64,000 nt of DNA from Gonapodya prolifera JEL478. Lineage: Eukaryota; Monoblepharomycota; Monoblepharidomycetes; Monoblepharidales; Gonapodyaceae. Positions 10,897-23,265 of this stretch are shown here, in pieces; the first letter of the stretch is position 1, and each line of letters opens with the position of its first letter. The position numbers and the translations under genes were made by a program. The stretch covers positions 65,182-129,181 of the forward strand of contig KQ965829.1 of assembly GCA_001574975.1 (NCBI GenBank). Direction: 5' to 3'. The notes under the pieces are model-generated. The model saw only the letters and a list, made by a program, of their open reading frames with translations. It did not search any database and had not been told where the DNA came from.

Positions 10897-11230
10897 GGAA
10901 CGAGTTCCCGGGCTGATAGCATCTGAAGAGCGATGGAGCGAGAGGCAACTTCTAGTTTAATAGTGTAAGGGGTAGCAACGGGAGGTCATGGGACGCATGG
11001 CCAAGGGTGCAATGGTGGGTGTGGCTTCCAAGGTGCATTTCAGCGTTATTGGAGCACGGAATGAGACGGCGAAAGTGAGCGAAGATGTATTCAAAGCACG
11101 TCACACTTAAATAAGTACTCTTGTGAAATTGACGAAATCCGCATCAATGCATTTCATCCTCGGTTGACTTGACAAATGAGCCGTTCTCGCCACATAAATT
11201 GTAGGCAAGGTGCGCTGCTACTCCTTAACG
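10897..11230. promoter_or_regulatory. Shared upstream region of two divergent genes
   Basis: 333 bases between the kinase start (minus strand) and the Prp28 helicase start (plus strand). No ORF or RNA gene is seen. Both promoters must lie here if the starts are right. I can name no specific transcription-factor site. Confidence 0.35.
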
Positions 11231-14200
11231 ATGGAAAACGGACGCTTCTACGACGAGCGCGAGCAAGGACCACGAGGCCACAGTCGTGGCGGACGAGGAT
11301 TTGGGCGAGGATTTGGCAGTGGCGGTCGGGGACGAGGGTTTGGTGGTCCTCGCGACTACACGGCCGACGACAGGGAGCGAGAACGCGGGTGGGGCCCTGG
11401 AGGTGGTCCACCGAAGCCACGTGACTGGGAACGAGATGGTCCCGGTCGGCTTCGAGACGAGCGAGACGGGAGAGACCGAGGATACGGTCCCCCTCCTAGT
11501 GGACGCGATGGGAGGGATTCGAGAGACCGCAGGGATGGCCCGTACGGTGGAAGAGAGCTTAGAGATGCTCCGCCGCGAGGTGCCAACGGCATGGCGAACG
11601 GGAACGGGAACGGTCATGGGGCACCCATGGACATTGACGATCACCGAAAGCCTCCACCACCACCTGGAAAGCACGAAAATGGAGGTCCTCCCCCTCCACC
11701 ATCTCCTCCTCCGCCACCGGAAGAGCTTGTGCCAGCTCCGCCTCCGGTGAAGAAGGTGCCACTCTCTCTTGAGGAAATTCTCGCCAAGAAAGCGGAGGAG
11801 AAGAATGCCACCGAAAAGGTCAGTCTGAGCTTTTTTGAGACACTGTTTATAAGCATACTAATTGGCTGGCATCACTTAAAGCCGAAATTTTTGACCAAAG
11901 AGGAGCGCGCAAAGATTGCTCTTGAACGTCGGCAAAAGGAAGTCGAAGAGGAGCAGTCTCGCCAGGATACTGAGCGAAAGCAAAGAATGGAATTTCTCAA
12001 AGAAGCGGAAGAAGTCGGAAGTGAGTACTCAAAGCTCTGTGGGCGCTTAGGGCGACCTGTCAATTAATCCCCGACCATCAACCCGTTAGACCGAGCCCGG
12101 TTCGACTCTCGCTACGACTCGCGCTATGACAACCGCGCTGCTGGCGGAGGACGCTTCCGAGACGAGCGTCGCGATCCTCGTTTCAACGATCCTCGTCGGG
12201 GAGGCCCGCCCGACCCTCGAGGTCGGTTCGAGAGGGAAAAATCGATGGACGTGGACGATGGGGAATCCGGGCCAGAGGATCTTGATGATTCCAAGCTCCG
12301 AGAGCTCACCGTTGAAGCCACAAGAGCTCGATACATGGGTGCCGACAAAAAGCGGCGTCGGATTCGCAGGGCCAATGAGCGCAAGTTCGTTTTCGACTGG
12401 GACGCTGGGGAGGATACGTCGATTGATAAGGATCCGTTGTACGCGAAAAGGAGGGAGGGGATACTGTTTGGAAGGGGAAGCATTGCTGGGGTCGACCCGA
12501 GAGAGCAAAAGGAAAAGAGGGGGAAGTTTTGGGAGGAGCTTGTGGATAGGAGGATGACTGAAGGAGAGAAAGGGAGAGCTTTGTGAGTTTCCTGTACTGT
12601 GTTTCGGGGCACTGCGCACATCGTGAAACCACTTCGGGTATTTTTCCAGGGAACTTATGGATCTCGAGAAGAAGCAAGATGCCAAAAAAGCCTTCATGGA
12701 CCGGCACTGGTCCGAAAAGCCTCTCACAGAGATGGCCGAACGCGACTGGCGTATTCTCAAAGAAGACTTCAACATATCCACCAAAGGAGGCAACATGCCC
12801 AACCCTCTGCGGACGTGGGCGGAAAGTGCGATCCCGGAGAGGATTCTTACCGTTATCAAGGACGTTGGGTACGAGGAACCGACTCCAATCCAGAGGCAGG
12901 CAATTCCCATCGGATTGCAAAACAGGGATGTTATTGGTATAGCCGAGACCGGTACGCAAATGCCTTTCGTTGGTTCTTCAATCAATACCATTCAAAACTT
13001 CATTTTTTCTAGGTTCCGGAAAAACGGCCGCCTTCCTCGTCCCAATGCTCACCTACATCCTCGACCTTCCTCCTATCACAGAGCACAACGCTACCGCCGG
13101 ACCGTACGCGCTCGTGCTTGCACCCACCCGTGAGCTGGCTCAGCAGATTGAACAAGAGGCGACGAAATTCGCCAAGCGGATGGGTTTCAACGTTGTGAGC
13201 ATCGTCGGAGGTCACGCGATCGAGGAACAGGCGTTCCAGCTGAGAAATGGAGCGTATATTATTGTGGCGACGCCCGGACGGTTGAAAGATTGTTTGGAGA
13301 AGAGGATTTTGGTGTTGAGTCAGTGCACGTATGTGGTTATGGTGAGTTGTGGGACGAAGTGTCCAAAGAGTCCCGCAAGATGTCTTACGGTATCTCTGCA
13401 CGCAGGATGAAGCCGACCGAATGATTGACCTTGGTTTTGAGCCCGATGTGAACTTTATCTTGGATGCCCTCCCAGTGTCCAACCTAAAACCAGACACGGA
13501 GGATGCGGAGAACCCGAACGAAACATTGAAGAGCCTCGGCCTGTCTGGCAAGTACAGGCAAACGTTCATGTTTTCAGCAACGTTTCCTCCCGCGGTGGAA
13601 AGGCTTGCCAAGAAGTGAGTTCACGAAGACTCGACGCTGCCAATTTCGTTCAGCCGACCCGAGATTTTGTGCAGGTACCTCCGCAGACCGGCGGTCGTTA
13701 CAATTGGAACGGCTGGCAAGGCCGTGGATACAGTGGAGCAGAGGGTGGAGCTTATCGCGAGCGAAGAGAAGAAAAAGTTTGTTGAAAGCTTTGCCTGTTT
13801 CGTTGCGCAACGTTGTCATTCATCAATCTTGGTATCGTAGGAATCGCTTGCTGGAAATCCTCAACGAATTCGAACCTCCTATCATCGTTTTTGTCAACCA
13901 GAAGCGCTCCGTGGACCTCATCGCCCGTGCGCTCGAAAAGCAAAACTTCAACGTTGCCACTCTGCATGGTGGTAAAACGCAAGATAATCGAGAAGCGAGC
14001 TTGCGGGAGCTCAAAACAGGTGTTAAGGATATTTTGGTGGCGACGGACGTGGCAGGTCGTGGTATCGATATCAAGGACGTGAGTTTGGTGGTGAATTATG
14101 ACATGGCAAAGAATATCGAAGGTACGTGAAGCGAACACAGACATCTTTTTGAAAGTGGTTTTCACCGCGCATCTTCCTGGAATTTCAGACTACACTCACA

Positions 14201-14488
14201 GAATCGGACGTACTGGACGAGCCGGAAAGTCGGGTATCGCCATCACTTTCGTCAATCCAACGGCGGATGCTGCCGTAATGTATGACCTCAAGGTGATGAT
14301 AACGGATTCACCAATATCAAAATGTCCGCCCGAACTTGCACGACACGAGGTGCGTTCACAGGATCTTCGCGTTTCTCGCCGGTCTGCGTCACTAATGGTA
14401 ATCTTTTGATGTTCAGCACGCACAGCAGAAGCCTGGTGCGGGCGGCGCAGCTTCCAAGCGGAGACAAGACGAAGTGCTTTATTTGTAG
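11231..14488 (+). CDS. PRP28: Prp28/DDX23 spliceosomal DEAD-box RNA helicase
   Basis: ATP-dependent helicase of the U5 snRNP that exchanges U1 for U6 at the 5' splice site. The N-terminus is RGG- and DR/ER-rich ([19 protein letters not shown]), then polyproline. Next come [15 protein letters not shown] and [20 protein letters not shown], both typical of Prp28, and [17 protein letters not shown]. Helicase motifs in order: Q motif [20 protein letters not shown], motif I AETG/SGKT split by an intron near 12960-13015, Ia PTRELAQQ, Ib TPGRL, II DEAD (13412 onward), [27 protein letters not shown] and [13 protein letters not shown]. About ten introns; the final exon ends [10 protein letters not shown] and TAG at 14486-14488. 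All catalytic motifs are intact. Start 11231 is the first ATG in frame. Confidence 0.95.
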
Positions 14489-14683
14489 ATACTGAATACT
14501 TTACAAGAATAGCTTTGAATAAGTGCGTCACATGGCAGGTGCAACCCTGACAGCAGCCGACGCAGCTGCGGAAGCAACTTCACAGGCGAAGAAAACACGG
14601 GAAACTGAAACCACAAGGGAGCGAGAATCATTAACTTGAGTGCAGCAGAGAGACATCACATCCGCTGTCCTGCGATCACATGG

Positions 14684-17600
14684 ATGTCGGGAAACGAGTC
14701 GAGATCGGGACAACGACAGGCGGTGGACGGGTCCGCTGGACCAGCACATCCTGGCGATGTTGCGACCAGCGCTGTCGATCCGTGGAGACATTCTTCCAGG
14801 AGGCTACGTCATCCGAAGCTGAGCATTTCGCCGGTTAAGACCACTGGGGATGAAAATGTCCGCTCCTCTACGACACCACCCAGCCCAACAACCGAAGAGG
14901 TCAGTCCTGGACCGTGGAGACTAGCGGCGTCTTTGATAGGAGCAAGTGAGTTCGATTTGCTCCGCCTTTAGATTAGCAAACATGCTGAAGCTGGCACGAA
15001 TGCAATTTGGTAGTGTTGGCCCTCTTCACGTCAGGACAGTGTCTTCTCTGGAGTGTGTACGCGACGCAACTGAGGTATGCGACATTTTTGTTTGACGCAG
15101 CTCGCTCATGCATAGAATCTTAAGAGGCTTCGGCATCATTAGTGCAAAGTTTGCCTACACTTCCAAGCAATCGAACATGATTGTCGCCTTGTCCATGACG
15201 TCAATGAATATCGGAGGACTTGTCTTTGGCAAGCTCACGGACTCTGTCGCGCAGCCTACACTGCTGTACCTCTTGGCAGCTGTGTTATCAACATCCGCTT
15301 ACACAGCGTTGTCATACATTTACGACGGAATGCTCGGACCGTCAGTTCATTTCATGGTCTTTGGAGGGTTGCATATCGTTCTGGGAATTGCGTGGTCGGC
15401 AGGTTCGTGACCCACGTTCCTCCTTGTGGTGATTTGCGCACTACATAGTTGCGACAAAATAATCCCCCACGACTAACCAGGTAATAACACATCGATTGCA
15501 ACAAACATAAGAAACTTTCCACCAGGTCACCATGGAATCGCCGCTGTGAGTGTTAAGAAAATGCCATTGTCTCCGCTGATTGACACACCTTCCTCTTCGA
15601 CGAAGGGACTTCCCAACGCCGCATTTGGACTTTCTGCACTCGTATTTGCATTTATCGCTCGAAGACTCTATTTCCACGAGTCACACAACACGCATCTCCT
15701 CCAACTCACTTTGCAACAATCATCGCAATACATCTCATCGCCATCGCGATCAACACAACCTCCCAAGGAGTCTATTTTCGACGTGGGATCTTTCTTCTTC
15801 CTTCTTGGCATAGTATCTTGTGCATGCAACCTCGCCGCCATGCTTTTGGTCCGAGACTACCGGCTACGAAGAAAGGGTGTTGTTCCCGCACCCGCTGCCC
15901 CCCCGGTCGACAAACCTCCACAACTCAACAGCGTTCCCACGCCGACTGTGACCGAAGCGTCACCACAGGTCGTGGTGATTCCGTCAGGTGGACCGTCCAC
16001 CTCTATCTCGGTGTTGCCGCCAGACGCAGGTCGCACCCTCTTTGCAAGCCCCATCCCCACCCCATCGCTCCCTATCTCAACTGGAATTGGCCGTAACCGG
16101 TCTCTCCTCCGCACCACCTCTGACCACGAATCCGTCGGAACACGAGGGAGCAGCTCCTCCTACTCAATCTCCTTTCAGGAACCCTATGGGGACGGTTCGT
16201 TCCTGTTCAGCACGCCAAAAGCAGGCGCCCAGTGGATTGTGCAGACTCCTGAGGGTGAATCGGTTTTGGGAAGGCGACGGGTGGCGTCGGGCTCGAATTT
16301 GAAAAGCGAAACGAGCGACTCAGAGGTTGGAGTGCCGTTCGAGTCTGCGCCGTCCAATGACTGGCTCTACGCATCGTCGCCGTCGTTTCGGATCGATGAA
16401 GCGGAAACAGGCCCGACTCTCGCGAGGAGATCTCTCGATTCTCTCAGACCAACACCGGCCTCCGAGACGACTCCACTTCTTGCCGAGGACCGAACCCACG
16501 CCGCCGTAGCCTCGGAGCCCAAAATATCCGTCACCGCCGTCCGGTACCGACCCCCACGTTCGAGAACACATCGTAGACCAAAGCGCCAGCGATCGTTTTG
16601 GGAGTTCTTGACGGGCAAGAACGCCGACCCGTCAGATTTATGGACGAGGGAAGAATTGGCGGAACAGACTGGCGTGGACTTGGCCTTGGTGGAGACGGAC
16701 GATGAGACGGATATGGCGAGAGGTTGGCGAAAGGTGGATACGGTGTTGTGGGTTTGCTGTTTCGGGATCATGGTTTCGTCCAGTCAAATGTGGGCTGAGT
16801 ATGACAGAAATATGACGGAAGGGGGCCCGACTTACAATGTTCCCTCTCCCCAACATTATTTGCAGGTACATCAACAACATCTCCTCCATCATTCTCTCTT
16901 TGTACCCCGCTTCCACCACACCTTCGGCACCAACCTTTCTTTCACTACAATCCTTGCACGTTTCCGTCATCAGTCTCGCCTCTTTCCTCGGCACAGTCCT
17001 CTTGGGTGCTTCCCTCGACTGGGCACGGAAGAAGTTTGATCTTCGACCAATTTTACCCTTGGCCTGTGTTGCCGCGTGTATGACTGCGAGTCACGCGTGG
17101 CTTGCGTTGATGGACGTGACCGTCATGGAGGTCGAACCTGAAACGGTACAGAAGGGGCAATGGGCGGGTGAGTCCGACCTGGGGGACGGGTGGGCGTGGG
17201 GTGATTGGGGGTGGAAGCTGTGGCTGGCGACGACAGTTGTCGGAACCTGTCATGGTGAGTCGAGCTGTGTATTTGCTTTTCGCCAGAGAATAACGAAATG
17301 ATCGTGTGGTAAGGTGCTACCTTTACACTTTCGGCGACCGTCACGACGGAATGGTGGGGTAGCAAAAAGTTCGGCTCCAACTGGTGAGAAGTCGCTTATT
17401 GTTGTCAACCGGCCTTGAACCAACTCTATAAAAACCATTTTCCAAGGGGTTTTTTAACACTAGCCCTCATTCCTGGCGGTCAATGGACCAGTTTTGTTTT
17501 CGGATTCTTCTACGACACCGCTATCGCCGGTACAACTCTCTCCTTTCCTTTCTTCGGGGATTCAACCGGTCCCAAGACATGCCGTGGATCCCAGTGCTTC

Positions 17601-17930
17601 CGCTTCGCGTTTGCGTACACATCCGCCACACTTCTCGTCGCCACCTTCATGGCCGTTCTTCTGTACATCCGCAAACGACGGCCAAGACAAAAGTTCTACG
17701 TGCCTTCGAACAAGTCGACGCCTTCGCACCCGCAGTTTGTGAGGAATGTACATAGTCAGGCTGGTGTTGTGGGAGGACAGCACCACGGGGGTCATTTGCA
17801 TGAACACGTTGTGCATGGCCACGCTGAAACAGTGGGAACAGTGGCAGACAAGGGGAAGCATGTGGCGAAGCAAACGAAGCGAGGGGACGTTGTGAAGACG
17901 CAACAGGAGGAGATTGTCACGGTGGAATGA
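14684..17930 (+). CDS. MCH1/nodulin-like major facilitator transporter
   Basis: A membrane transporter of the fungal MCH1 (monocarboxylate-transporter-like) and plant nodulin-like branch of MFS. Introns break it into roughly eight exons. Early segments include LALFTSGQCLLWSVYATQL, SNMIVALSMTSMNIGGLVFG followed by KLTDS, and LLYLLAAVLSTSAYTALSYI. A very long cytoplasmic loop (about 15890-16730) is Ser/Pro/Thr-rich and disordered. The second half starts VDTVLWVCCFGIMVSSSQMW and continues with transmembrane spans, EWWGSKKFGSNW (the family's KRFG-like turn), FLTLALIPGGQWTSFVFGFF, and a last span before a basic, His-rich tail ending EEIVTVE. Substrate is unknown even for yeast MCH1. Start 14684 is the first ATG in the frame leading into the first span. 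The first and third exon boundaries are uncertain. Confidence 0.72.
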
Positions 17931-18181
17931 CCTCCCCATCGGAGCTTGGCGATGTTGCGGCATTATTGGCACGGTTGAGACTGGACAAAGTACGAATCAT
18001 GTAAATCGTTTCTGGACATTCTGCAATATTCCCATGAGTAATTATAATAGTCGATGTTTAGAACGAGTGATAATATCACGAAATGACGCCTATCTGAAAT
18101 AGACCAAGATGAAACGTTTCCAGCCTCCGCGCGTGCCTATACAATGGGTTCTCCATCACAAACGTGCTCAGTGCCCGTCAT

Positions 18182-20158
18182 TTACCCATCTGCTTTAACC
18201 GCTTCCATTTCAACATCCCCGGCTCCTCCACCAGCGTCACCCGAGGGTGCGATCCCGTTCGGTTTTCGCCTTCCACTCCGCCACACATCAGCTCCACGGT
18301 GTCCCTCGTCCTCTCCTCCACTGCCACTATCATCATCGCTTCCTGTACTTGCGCTCGCCGATGGGTAGTCCCATGAAAGACCGTGCGGTGGCGTGACGGA
18401 GTCGCGGTACCGTCCAATTGCCTCGCTCTCATCCATGGGCTCGTCATCACGACCAGGGCCGACACCGTCAACGGGTGCAGGAGCCCACACGGGCCTGGGC
18501 AGTCCCGGGTGCGAGGCAGAAGTCCCTCCTCCACCCAGCGCACCAGGTCCATCTAGGGAAGCATGTTGCGTGGGTAAGGGCGGAGGTTGCCCAGTTGCGG
18601 CCGCCAACTGCGCTCGAAGCTGGTCGCACTCTCTTTCGAGCTCTCGTATACGACGGTCCCGATCCCGCATTGCGCGCTGTTGCTGTTCTGCGATGGCTTC
18701 CAGGTCGGCGATGCGTTGGAATTTGCGTTCCCGGGAGCGGCGGGCGGCAAGTTCTGTAAAGGTGGGACGGGAGATTTAGCAATGTTTATGCGATTATCAA
18801 AAATATGTTTGTGAGCGCCTCCCAGCTAGATATGGCAGCATCCATTCCTTCCACGAAGAGAACGCCACCACATTCCAATTCTCCGACTTCCGGCTTGTCA
18901 CAGATCAATGTGAAGAGAATGATCCATGTGCAGCATGCGCCAATCACTTAAACTATCAGCAACAGCGAGAAGACTTCCCGTTCCATGATTTGCAAAACTC
19001 TCGAGTAAGACGCCCACCGATAATACCCCATACAACTTCACCCAGTCCAAGCATAGTGCTCTTCTGACCCACTTCGGTACTCACTGTTCAGTTCTCGTCT
19101 TCTCTGTGCCTCGGCCTCCGCATCAGAGTTCTTCACTGCAGCTGCAGCACGCTTTGCTGGTCTCCCCTCGATCCCATCGCTCCGACTGTTGGATCGATAA
19201 GAGATACCAGCAACAGTGGCGGCTCGGTGATTTGGGGCTGGTGAGGCGGTGCCGGAGGCAGACGAGCGTCGGCCACCAGGACTGGGAATGGAACCCTGGA
19301 GACCACCGGAAGGAGAGGGGATAGAACGATTGAACGTGAATTCCGACGATTTCTTCAGCGCGCTACCGTGTGAGCCATTCGGTGCAGGACTGCCTGCTGC
19401 TGTGAGGGAGTGGTGGGTCGGGGCCAAAGGTGGAGGCGTACTTTGGTTCGGAGGTGCATTGACAATCTGTGCAGCGTCCAGAAGTGAGAGGAGGGATGAA
19501 GGATTGCGTCCGTGCGGTCCGGGGATTGCAGGTACGGGGTGACTTATTGTCGGTGCGCCAGAGGAATTGACTGGGCGGGATTCGTGGTTGAGAAGGTTGT
19601 CTATGGCAGCGGCCGAGGCTAAGAGACACATCATTCCAATTATCCGGAATCGTTCGAATTTTTCAGCAGTCGCAGTCGGCGTGACGTTGGGCAGATAAAA
19701 GATACCCTCTCGTAAGCACGACGGTCGTGCCTCTCGCCCCTCCCGTCCGACAACTCACCAGAGCGCACGCGCTTCAGCCCAGACCTGTCCGCCCTCTCTC
19801 CGTCGTCCGAGTCCTGTTTTGCAGGCGTTATCTCCCACTGCGGGGAACCGGCCGCAGCTTCTTCGGGAGGGCTCCATGAAACGGACTTCGCCGACGGTGG
19901 GGCCGACACAAACTGGGGCGATGGAATGAGCAAAGACTCTCGCTGCTGCGGGGACGCGGCCATTTGTTCGGCCACGGAATATGACGTGACAGAACCGGAT
20001 TTGGGGGCGGTGGAGGCAGCGGAGGAGAATCGAGCCGACAGATGGACGATTTTCGAGGCGAGGACGGACGATGGGAGGCGGAAGGGAGCGGTGCGAGGTG
20101 GCCCGGGTGTTTTTGCCGGTTTTCTGGTGGCGGGGGTGGAAGGCTGAGTCACCACCAC
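18182..20158 (-). CDS. bZIP transcription factor (Gcn4/CPC-1-like basic region)
   Basis: A DNA-binding regulator. The basic region is interrupted by an intron (donor just after RRRELN, acceptor at about 18758): splicing gives RRRELNKLAARRSRERK, matching the bZIP signature N-x2-A-A-x2-S-R. The leucine-zipper-like helix follows: FQRIADLEAIAEQQQRAM, then RELERECDQLRAQL. N-terminal to it are ~300 residues rich in Ser, Pro and Ala, including SLLSLLDAAQIVNAP and repeated SIPSP. The C-terminus is acidic and Gly/Ser-rich (SDDDSGSGGEDEGH). Fungal factors with this basic region bind TGACTCA-type sites in amino-acid starvation and stress responses; a specific target set cannot be inferred. The first codons are uncertain: there is no clean ATG in the frame at 20158, so a short upstream exon is likely. 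Confidence 0.72.
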
Positions 20159-20607
20159 TCTGCGTCACCTGGCATTGCTGACCTTGCATTTTCGGTGTAG
20201 ATAAATATGAAATTTGAATCAAAAATAGCGCAAAGTAATTATTGGCTTATTTATCCTGCCCACTAAATGATGATACATCGACACCGGACACTGCTGGAAA
20301 GGTGGAGAAAAAAGGTGGCGAAGGCAACAAAGGCGGAGGGAACGATGTCCTGCCACATAGAAATCATGTTTGGCAGTGACTTGCGTCTTTCTGATCATAT
20401 TACATAAGTTGCTCGGAGGAGGTACATGAAAGTAAGTTGAACCCCACCAGTGACGCACGAAGGAGCAGGGTGGTTGACACGTCACGATATGGGATTCACA
20501 CCTGCCGGGTTCCTAAGAAGAGTCCAACGCTTAATTTACAGCAGCCACATTTCGCCGACGTTGAGGAACGACTGGAGAACAGGTTGCCAGTGATGTCGGC
20601 AAGCTCC
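20159..20607. other. Intergenic region
   Basis: About 450 bases between the bZIP gene and the oxidoreductase gene, both on the minus strand. It presumably contains the bZIP promoter and possibly its first codons. Overlapping short frames lack any domain or splice logic. Confidence 0.35.
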
Positions 20608-21517
20608 TCACGGATTCAAGTCGAGCACCTCCCAACTCCCACTTTCTCTTTTCTGAAAGACCCGTCGTTCCATCTTCCCAGGAGAAAGGTCTAACATTTC
20701 CGCCCTCTCTACTTCGAACAGCACGAGTGCAAAGTGCTCTTCTGGAAGGTCACCAATGTCCAATCTCGCGACCGGCACCTCCGCCCCAGTAGAATTCTCC
20801 TTCGCCGTACCCGGAGCAGGCCCAGCAAAGCTAGCTTTCATTCCTGGGGAAAGTCTGTTCCAGAGGTTGAGGCGTTCTTTCTCAAGGTCGAAACCGGGTG
20901 TGGACTTGATGTGGGATGTGAGGCGAGCTGTGAGGGAAGAGTGAAGGGGGTGTGTCGGTGGAGGTAGGATATGGACAATGCCCGTGAGTCGGAGCTGGTG
21001 GCGAGTATGCGGGAAATACCTGTACGTACAAGGGGAATTACGTCTCACGTACATCTGCCTGGCATATTCGACAACATCACGGCCACCCAAACTCACCAGC
21101 ACACCTCCCCTCCAGCAAATCTTTCCACCTCCTTGACCTTCTCACTCCTTGTGTCCGTGCATATCACCAACATGTCCCGTAATGCGCTCTCCGCTGTTTG
21201 CGTCGCGAAGGCGGCCAGATTGGAAGGATGGCCCACGTCCCCGAGTATTCCCCGAAAGACAACAGTTCGCGCAGCTGGCGGCTCCGGTGGGGCTCGAGAC
21301 GTGGCGAGCGTGATGTAATCTGAAACCAATGATTATTATCCCGCTCTTCAAAGCCGATCCCAGAGTACAACCCCGGTTTCCCCCCATTCTCACTTGCCAC
21401 AGGTCCGGCAGGTTTGTTTTCTTTCACCTGGGTCCGGAGGGCGGGGAGCCACGGTGGCTCTTCCCGAACAGGCACCGATCCAAGATTCGAAGTGTCGACT
21501 GGCGATCGAGGTGACAT
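20608..21517 (-). CDS. Alr4036-type pyridoxamine 5'-phosphate oxidase-like FMN-binding protein
   Basis: A small flavin-binding oxidoreductase of the split-barrel fold. First exon from ATG 21517: PPWLPALRTQVKENKPAG. Second: YITLATSRAPPEPPAARTVV, then FRGILGD and a TDTRSEKVKEVE block, the FMN-phosphate-binding segment typical of this family. The third exon begins near 21095 and supplies a YFPHTRHQLRLTGIV strand (family: F-x-x-TR-x-QFR-x-x-G), then LWNRLSPGMKASFAGPAPG and HFALVLFEVERAEMLDL, ending ESGSWEVLDLNP. Three or four exons and roughly 250 residues, the normal size. Fungal and plant relatives are annotated as PNPO-like, but their physiological substrate is not established. Stop TGA at 20608-20610. 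Confidence 0.82.
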
Positions 21518-21710
21518 GGACCTCGTCGAATGGGAGGAGAGGCGACGTGAGCGGGGGCGTAGATGCGGCAGGAGAGCGGTGATACGGGAGGAGGACGCCA
21601 GATGGATCGATTCGTAGAGAGATTAATATGATAAGGGGAACAATTCGAAGTGTTCTTACAACGCATATGAAAGGAACTAAAACAGAAGCTACTCAAACTC
21701 GAAAGAAACA

Positions 21711-22984
21711 CTATTGAATGTTAATGTTGCTCTCCCGAGCTAGCTTCTCCAATTCCGCTCCAAACTCTCGAATCTCCACAGATCTCTTCTCGTCACAAGT
21801 GGCTCTCAGAGAGTCCCTCGCGATGGCGCCGTCGCCGTACCCATGAATTACTTCTTGGACTCGGAACATTAAATCCTTCGGGGCGCAGTTGAAAAGCGCG
21901 TCCACGAAAGTCGACAAGATATTTCGAAAACCGCCAGCGCTACTGAACTGGAATGTAAGGAACACTAGCTGGAGGGCTGGGAATCGGGTATGGTCGAGAA
22001 CAGAACGGGAAATGTGTGAATACACTGCCCCCCAGTTGCTTCTAGAGCTGCCGTCAATACGAAGGTGGATCTTCTGAACATTGGTATGGCAAACTGTGGT
22101 GTGTTCACATGGAGTCCGAGAAGCACTTGGCGCGAGTTCAATATGAACGAATCTCGTGAGATAAAGGACCCCCAGTTCGATAAGTCCAGGAAACACGTTC
22201 CCAACACGATCAATCTCTCTTGACCATGACATACCTAAACAAATCATGTTCGATACCATTTAGGTAAACCTTCCAAAACTTGCATAGACAATACGTCAGC
22301 CATATGAAGCATCCCAGGTCTTTGTTCTCTGGCATAACGTCCGCACGCCCTCGCCCATGTAGGTCCGTGATCCGCGCGATCCAGGTAAATGTGTCTATCC
22401 AAGCGCATTCCAATATTGTGGAGTTGAACATCAATCTGGTTTGGATTTATCTGAGAGACCTTCGACGTTTCTTCATGCACAAATGCATCGATTTCCGCAA
22501 CAGTCTCCGTGGCTCCAAGTAGCTTCTCCACGTCAAAAGTACAGAGCATCACCCCCAAAGCAGCCCAAGCGACTCTATCGCCATTATTGATGGCTACGAA
22601 AGAGGCGCGAAATTCTTTGGGACCAGACGAACGGACACCAGATCCCCAGGTCAGTTTGATGTCAGAGCAGATTCCGACCTTCAGACCCGGGGCATCCGGG
22701 AATCGCCCCGTGAGCAGCATGCCTGACGCTTTTAGATAGCGCTGTTAAGGAACCATAGAACGTCTTCGGCGGAAGGATACGGAAGATGCGCTGAAGCACC
22801 TCGAGAGGGAGGGATTCGATCGGAGCAACAACGTAAGGAATCTGCTGATAGCATTCCCATCACGTTTAAGCTCAAATGAAGAAGTAGAGGAAACGATCGA
22901 GGACTTACAGCGACTGATGCTCTTCCTTGTCCGGTCACTTTTCCCGTTCGAAGCTGCATGGCCGAAGTTGGACCAAGTCGCCAT
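21711..22984 (-). pseudogene. F-box-like gene, copy 1 of a tandem pair, frameshifted
   Basis: The minus strand at 22745-22850 reads IESLPLEVLQRIFRILP and ALSKSVRHA, a good F-box. The downstream protein (from GRFPDAPGLKVG, about 22700) is in a different frame with no room for an intron, so the gene carries a one-base shift near the GGGG run at ~22705, or a sequencing error. The body (EFRASFVAINNGDRVAWAAL, IDRVGNVFPGLIELGVLYL, VQKIHLRID, FPALQLVFLTFQF) has a repeating hydrophobic pattern like leucine-rich segments and ends REFGAELEKLARESNINIQ. An intron lies near 22255. F-box proteins recruit substrates to SCF ubiquitin ligases. Homology to copy 2 (23266-24380) is clear at the C-terminus. If the shift is an error, this is a functional F-box protein. 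Confidence 0.5.
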
Positions 22985-23265
22985 TCAGGATTTGCGCACT
23001 ACTGGGAGCGTGCGAGGTGCTTCAAAGGGTGTAGCAGGAGCGTGGGCAATCTCTTGGTTGAAACAGACCACAAGGTCTTAGTTTGGATGATTTATGGCTA
23101 AATATCACGTGGGTATAAATCGAAATCCTGCGCGCGTCGGAAACGATCGCAAATAATTGAGTTTTCACTATTTTAGTACACGAAGACGTACCCAAGTGAG
23201 TCCGTGAGCGAAGACAACACAGAGGCTCATCACCCACTTAGGGAACGATCATATTGGTGAATCTT

